A stretch of 64,000 bases of DNA, taken from positions 434,001-498,000 of the forward strand of contig CAXKVV010002149.1 of the NCBI GenBank assembly GCA_964058805.1. The letters run 5' to 3'. The position numbers and the translations under genes were made by a program. Each line of letters begins with the position of its first letter. Position 1 is the stretch's first letter. Below the pieces are notes generated by a model. It was not told where the DNA came from. It did not search any database and saw only the letters and a program-made list of their open reading frames with translations. Source of the stretch: Schoenoplectus triqueter. Lineage: Eukaryota > Streptophyta > Magnoliopsida > Poales > Cyperaceae. Shown here piece after piece: positions 58,677 to 64,000 of this stretch.

Positions 58677-59876
58677 AATTTTTTTCTTGTTAGTAATTTA
58701 AATAAAAAAGTGAGAAATAGTATAATTACAGTCGAAATGTGCATTGATAATTAGATTCGATTTTCAAATTCAGTTTCAGCTTGAAACTCGGTCTCAATTT
58801 TTTTCCAAAATTTTGATGTTTTAATTAAATTTTTTCAAACACTTTAACAATGTGCATTGTATCGGTACTTTTTTTAATATAAAAAATTAGATAAAGTGAA
58901 ACAACTAATGTGAGTGCATTAATAACTGAGAAAGGATAACTTGACAATGGTTATCTTGACAATAGTTTTTTAAAATAAATACAAAAAAAATCTTAAAAAT
59001 AGAAAAGAATTATAGATATGTTATTCTACTTAGAGATTGATGGTAATTCAAATATCATGTTATTTTATTATCGTTTAATAGTTCATTAAAAACCGTTAAA
59101 TTAAAATCGTTGTAAAGTGCATAACATTTTAATGGTCTTTAATGGACTAGCAAACAATAATAAAATTACATAAAAATTTAATCACTGTCAATCTATAAGT
59201 AGAAAAATATATCTATATTTTTTTTTTTCTATTTTTAAGATTTTTTCATATTTATTTGGAGATCCATTGTCAAGGATCCCTTCCCTTAATAACTGGGGAG
59301 GGATGGCTTGGCAATGGTTATTTTGTTAGTTTTGATAATGAATAGTTAATACTTATATGATATCATTTTATTATATATCAAATACTTATTTATATTTGAT
59401 CGATAAATATACTTATATGTACATATTCTTTAACTATTTGTTTAAATTTAAAAGTTATATCAATAAATTGATTTCTTTATCATCCAGCTCCTTAGCTTAA
59501 TTTATTAACGGTCATTCGCTCCATCCTTGCTTGGATGGCTTGACCATTACTTTGCTACAAGAAAAAAAATAAGTGCACTAATTAACCATAAAGAAAAAGT
59601 ACATAACAATATGTTTGTATCCTATACTACACTCATTTATCTTCCAACTTCATCCATCATCATACCATTTCCTTTAAAGTGTTTGAAAAAGCTTAAAAAA
59701 ATTAATCAAAATATTAAAAAAAATTTCAAAAAAAAACTAGGACCGCGTTTCAAATTCGGTCCCAACTAACTAGGATTAAATTTGAAACTCAAAACTTACT
59801 ATTAATACACATTTCGACTGTGATCTACCATTTTCCTCTTTTTTCTATTTGAATTACTAAAAATAAAAAAAAATTG
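58677..59876. mobile_element. Long-TIR element family, copy C, next to MYB promoter
   Basis: The left arm (TTAGTAATTTAAATAAAAAA, then ATTACAGTCGAAATGTGCAT) and the right arm, read on the other strand (TTAGTAATTCAAATAG, then CACAGTCGAAATGTGTATTA), match over about 170 bp to TTTTTTCAAACACTTTAA. The interior block 59,370-59,610 is clearly homologous to 55,233-55,480 in copy B. The target duplication is unclear because the ends sit in A/T runs, so the limits are good to about 10 bp. It has no coding capacity. It lies immediately upstream of the MYB promoter. Confidence 0.7.
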
Positions 59877-60400
59877 CCCCATCCTTCTACCTTGGGGAAG
59901 AAAAATGCCACATGCCCGCAAATATTTAGCCTGTTTTGTCATTGATGATGAGGAAATAGACCCCCAACGATCATCCTAGGCATTTAATTTAATTTATCAT
60001 ATTTAACTTGAATGTATTAACAGTTCAACACACTTTTATAATTTTATGCGCAATATTCGTTGAGCAAATTTAATGCTTTATGGACCTGTTTTATTTAAAG
60101 ACGATAAGAAAGGAATGTCCGACAAAAATTATGACATTAAAACTATCATGAATTTCAAACTAAATTTATATTCTTCCAAAAAATGAAAATTTTTAATAGA
60201 AAAAATCATTGAATTTTTTGTGTTTCTTTATTTTGTGTCTTCAATTAGTTGATAAGTCCTTTTTTATGCAAGTAGGCAAATTGCCTAATTAAGGAATTTT
60301 ATTTATAATTGAAAAAAAAGGTATTTACAGAGTTTGTGAAGCTAGAATATACAAGAGAGAAGAGGGGGGATAGAAGAGCATCCTATTATTCTATGCCGAA
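59877..60400. other. Intergenic DNA, nothing recognised
   Basis: AT-rich spacer between copy C and the LINE remnant. No supportable feature. Confidence 0.6.
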
Positions 60401-60405
60401 TGATA

Positions 60406-60740
60406 TCAAAGTTTAAAATCCCTTGTTATATTATCTATTACCCCGAACACCGTATGTGTCTTATGTTGAAAAATGCGGCGGTTGTGCTCTTTCTATAGGT
60501 TCCAAAACATTGCGAGCAGCATGATGTCCAGCTTTTTGTGAATGGCTCGATTAGTTGAAGCTCTTAATGTAAATCACGCTGAGATCGAAATGTTATTAGA
60601 AGATGTCGGCAGCAGGGCCATCAAAACTCAATGTGCGAAGTTGCACTGCACAAATAGATTATTAGCAGTTTCGATTATATGTTGGGAGCATAGAGCACAT
60701 CGATCTGATGCCGGCCAGGTCCATTTGTGCCGATTATTCG
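60406..60740 (-). pseudogene. LINE RT C-terminal remnant, distal part
   Basis: The minus strand reads WPASDRCALC, then ANNLFVQCNFAH, then a TGA. Further on come MFWNL, a TAG, KEHNRRIFQHKTHTVFGVID and DFKL before a stop. This is the zinc-binding (zf-RVT) segment and tail found at the C-terminus of plant non-LTR reverse transcriptase proteins. The usual His of the zinc site is Asn in this copy. It is the continuation of the piece at 62,580-62,860, separated from it by the CACTA element. Confidence 0.65.
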
Positions 60741-60877
60741 GAGGGGGGAGGGGCCGCCGTCCCCCTATTCGGAAAATTTTTCAAAAATACACATATAATA
60801 ATATGTATTTTCAAAAAAATAAAATAGAAACATATGTTTATACTGAAGAAAATTTTCAAAAAAAAAAATAGAAACAT

Positions 60878-62567
60878 CACTACAGGAGAGCGTCGCACTA
60901 ACATCTGACAGATCAGATGCAATAAACACCATTTACGTCAGTAGGCTTATGATAAAAATCTTTAGCATCCGAAAGCTGATGCAAAGCGCAGATGTAAATA
61001 CGCTTGATGGTGATAATCAATTGCATCCGATTTTTTATTTGCATCAGCATTTTATTACATCAGGAAATACAGATGCAAGATTCATTGTCATTTTCATTTG
61101 TTCCCTGAAGTAAATATTAATTTTTTGCAGGCATAATACTGATGTAATTATTGATATAAGCATCTGTTAATATAATGATTTTTTTTTTATTTGCATCTAA
61201 TAAAAGATGATGTCTTTCATTATTTTTTTTAATAACAGATGATGTTTTCCATTTCTATAACAAACACTAAACCCACCATTTATACCAAGATTTTTCAAAA
61301 ACTCAATATTCATACCACGATTTAAACCTAATAGATCTGATATTAATAATAAATTTTCTCAAAATATTCACACCAACATTCACCAAGATTCAACATGCAT
61401 ATTCAGACAAATATAATCCAGATCAGAAAATAGTATACAATTAAAAATTTTCACACATTGACAAATCTTCTTCAGTGATGTCAATATAACAAAATAGATA
61501 TAAATATAAAATTACTAAACAGAAGTAATTTTGTAACAACATTGCAATTAAGTAATAATTAACCACCATGACACTTAAGTAATAATTAACCACCATATTG
61601 TTGAGTGCTAGAATAGATCCATGCCTCTGCTTCCGTCACTACCCCGGCGAGGCTGTGATCTCTTGTTCTCTTGGTTGTACTAGTTGCTGTAAAAACGTTA
61701 TTCATTAACCAAGGCAGATAACTAAATGGCTGCTTATTTCGCAAACCATGGCAGAAGAAGAGAGTTGCCTTTACATTCGGTCTATCGTTTTAGATCCTCC
61801 TTTTTGTCAACTAGACTCAAACTATACATATTTCCCTTTGTTTCCCAAAAAAAAAAGAAGAAAAGAAATAAGACTGATCACCTTGAATAACACATGAGGA
61901 AGATGGAGTGTCCCAATACTAGAGGAAGATGGAGTCGCGCGCCTCGATGGAGCAGTGGAGTGTGCCGACTGCCTGCGCTGATGGAGTGAGAGCGATCACC
62001 TTAGAGAGAGGAGAGATCGCGAGAGACTCAGAGAGATCGCGGATCGCCAGAGCCTAGAGGAGAGATCGCGATTCGCGCAGGATGAGAGGCGATATCGTGA
62101 GAGGCGCCGCTGAGAAGTGAGAACGCAAATAGGGTTTGGGACTTTGGGGTCTGAGGTTATATCTAATGGTCAGATTAACGGATCAGATTAATCTTAGTTA
62201 TATCCAACGATTCAGCGATAACTGGAGGGAATTTTTTGGTTTTTCTACGCCAACTGGAGGGAATTTATTTGCATCTGTTAAGCTGATGAAAAAATATTAT
62301 ATTTATTTACATCCGCGAGAACTGATGTAGTACTGATGTGCATCAGCATTTTAGTGCGCCCCCTCCAATTCATTTTCAGAAAAAAAAAATAACTACACTT
62401 ACTTGCATCTGCAAAATAGATACAAATATATAGTTACATCAGCATTACTAATGCAATATGTTCAAATCAAAATTTCGCGGTCAGAATTTTTTTTTTGCTG
62501 ATGCTAATAAAAAAGTGCCGATGCAATTGACCATTTCCAGATGCAAATACGACACTTTCCTGTAGTG
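60878..62567. mobile_element. Second CACTA element, non-autonomous
   Basis: The left end CACTACAGGAGAGCGTCGCA pairs with the right end, which on the other strand reads CACTACAGGAAAGTGTCGTA. CAT flanks both sides (60,875-60,877 and 62,568-62,570), the 3-bp duplication of CACTA elements. Subterminal regions repeat GCATCTG, CAGATGC and CTGATGC, unlike the AACCGGTT motif of the first CACTA, so this is a different family. A GC-rich patch rich in GAGAGATCGCG lies at 61,920-62,120. There is no transposase frame in its 1,690 bp. Confidence 0.9.
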
Positions 62568-62579
62568 CATATATATGTT

Positions 62580-62860
62580 TATACTGAAGAAAAATTTTCA
62601 AAATTTGTCCCCTTAAAAAAGTTTTGATTATTCTCAGTCAGCAACCTGTTACGAGCGAGAAGCCAGCTGAAGATCATTATTTTCTCCAGCACCTTTACCT
62701 TCCATAAGATTTCTGCAATGAAGGATCGCGTGCCAACATCAATGAGGAAGTTATAAGCAAATGAGGTAGTGAAGTTCCCATCATTACTGTCAACGAGAGC
62801 GGATGTGTGATATATGCCGAGCAGTTTATGCAAGTCTTTGAGAAAGAAGGAAGAGGTCAG
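62580..62860 (-). pseudogene. LINE RT C-terminal remnant, proximal part
   Basis: The minus strand frame reads DLHKLLGIYH, SNDGNFTTSFAYNFLID, then EILWKVKVLEKIMIFSWLL and ARNRLLTENN. This is the start of the zf-RVT domain of plant LINE reverse transcriptases. It stops at the CACTA insertion and picks up again at 60,740. The rest of the LINE is not recognisable upstream. Confidence 0.7.
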
Positions 62861-63222
62861 GTGCAGTTGTATTTGCGTCACATAACATGCTTGAAGGAAC
62901 ATTTTCTGAAAATGCGTATAAAATGTATATATGCCACAATAATTTACCGAGAGTATGATTTTAAGTTTTCACTTGCTGAACATTTCTAGCTTATACAATG
63001 CATGATTTTGATCCCCATGCAATAAGCTGTGTTTTATTAAAAACATGTTCACCAATATGAGCTAAAGCAAGCAAATAAGGTCTGACGACCAAAACATAAA
63101 TCTTTATCTTCTTTTCTTCTCTGTTTTTCTCTCTTCTTTTTTTCCCTCACGTCTACTACTTTCCAGGGCGGACGAAAAAGTAAAGATTTTACATTAGGGA
63201 AGGAATCCCTTGACAATGAGTT
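62861..63222. other. Intergenic DNA, nothing recognised
   Basis: No supportable gene. The region is pyrimidine-rich around 63,105-63,150. Confidence 0.55.
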
Positions 63223-63354
63223 ATCTAAAGGGACGTCTTCCCAATACATTGGTAAATTTTTCTAATTTACCAGCTAACGACAAAATGCATCAGGGAAAAA
63301 GAAGTGAGAAGAGCAAGGGTGTAGGGGTCCAAATCTAAAGGGACGTCTTCCCAA
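63223..63354 (+). repeat. Direct repeat pair
   Basis: ATCTAAAGGGACGTCTTCCC occurs at 63,223 and again at 63,333, 110 bp apart. The first copy lies just outside and the second inside the small TIR element, so the pair may be a duplication scar. No function can be read. Confidence 0.7.
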
Positions 63355-63491
63355 CCCCATAGGTCTCTATGTTTTTTTACTATTTATTATTAATCGCTAT
63401 ATGCTAAATATATAGAATTTTAGATAGTGTAATAGCCTTTTATCATTCATGGATTTTGTCGTTAGCTTGTAAATTAGAAAAATAGGGACTA
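63249..63491. mobile_element. Small TIR element (MITE)
   Basis: The arm TTTTTCTAATTTACCAGCTA continues to ACGACAAAATGCAT at 63,253-63,290. It recurs inverted at 63,449-63,485 as ATGGATTTTGTCGTTAGCTT and so on. Total length is about 240 bp. The target duplication is uncertain and the family unknown. Confidence 0.6.
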
Positions 63492-64000
63492 CCCTATAAC
63501 ACCTTAGAAATAGGCGCTTTGGCATTTCTGAGAAAGATTCCTTGATAAAAAAAAATATAAGAACAGTAACAGAGTTAAATATTATTTATACATGGAAAAA
63601 TATATAGCACACTTGCATATACGGATGGAAGTGAGAATGGAAATAAAATGCTTCTATTAGCAACTGGTGGAGAATCGGAAATATAAACAGTGGCCATCTT
63701 TTCATGGCAAACATTATAGCTTCTGTTGGATAATCAGGCTATATTTATGTACAGTGGAAGACAAAAGTTAGGCTAGAGATTCATCCAATTCCACTATTTT
63801 CACACCAAAAAAAAAACTGTGAATTATTTCAGCCGGTGACTCACCCTTTATATGGCGGCTTGTGCCTGAGAAAATTATTTTTTTTGTTCAAATTAACAGT
63901 GAAATATCTGTTTGAGGTAAAATTTTACCAACTTGTTTGGGCCTTTGGGGGGCACTTAGCTCGAGTTGCACACAAGTACTAACAAACTAGAAGTTGGGCC
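63492..64000. other. Intergenic DNA to window end, nothing recognised
   Basis: AT-rich sequence without a supportable gene or repeat. Any feature crossing the right edge is not recognisable. Confidence 0.55.

Overview
The window is plant nuclear DNA, most likely from a eudicot. The evidence is a plant R2R3-MYB gene with the standard two-intron structure, a Ty1/copia element primed by initiator tRNA-Met, CACTA, hAT-like and Tourist-like DNA transposons, and a plant LINE remnant, all in AT-rich intergenic DNA. There is no bacterial gene organisation, and I see no rRNA, tRNA or CRISPR locus. The species cannot be fixed from the sequence alone.

Region 1 (1-21,636) is an uninterrupted, GC- and CpG-rich head-to-tail satellite with a 58-bp monomer, about 370 copies by length. 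It runs off the left edge. From 1 to about 15,590 the monomers form kilobase-scale higher-order units starting near 1, 4,481, 8,089 and 12,023, and units 2-4 are almost identical. From there to 21,636 the monomers are more diverged and show no kb-scale period, and the array then stops abruptly. The long forward open frames in this region follow from a monomer that lacks stop codons on this strand; I do not call them genes.

Region 2 (21,637-40,816) is AT-rich and has no intact gene. It holds a possible decayed exon cluster (21.85-22.55 kb), two copies of a ~430-bp dispersed repeat, a Tourist-like element with a huge ATA/ATC-rich interior (28.2-29.25 kb), a near-complete foldback element (31.96-32.37 kb), a small element with seven GC-rich palindromes (34.17-34.69 kb), one member of a 1.1-1.2 kb long-TIR family (34.84-35.90 kb) and two hAT-like elements (38.49-39.48 and 39.90-40.23 kb).

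Region 3 (40,820-53,402) is a nested insertion. A CACTA transposon (TSD ATA) carries a broken Ulp1-type (C48) peptidase gene. A 9.77-kb Ty1/copia element (42,894-52,663, minus strand, TSD GTATG) sits inside it. The copia LTRs are 2,124 bp each and nearly identical, yet gag, protease, integrase, RT and RNase H all carry disabling lesions, which points to recent movement in trans from an already dead source.

Region 4 (53,403-64,000) contains the only intact gene I can support: a subgroup-14 (RAX/MYB36-like) R2R3-MYB on the minus strand (58,371-56,532, three exons, 302 aa). It is bracketed by two members of the long-TIR family, one ending about 300 bp upstream of the start codon. Further right are a LINE remnant split by a second CACTA element (60,878-62,567) and a small TIR element near 63.3 kb.
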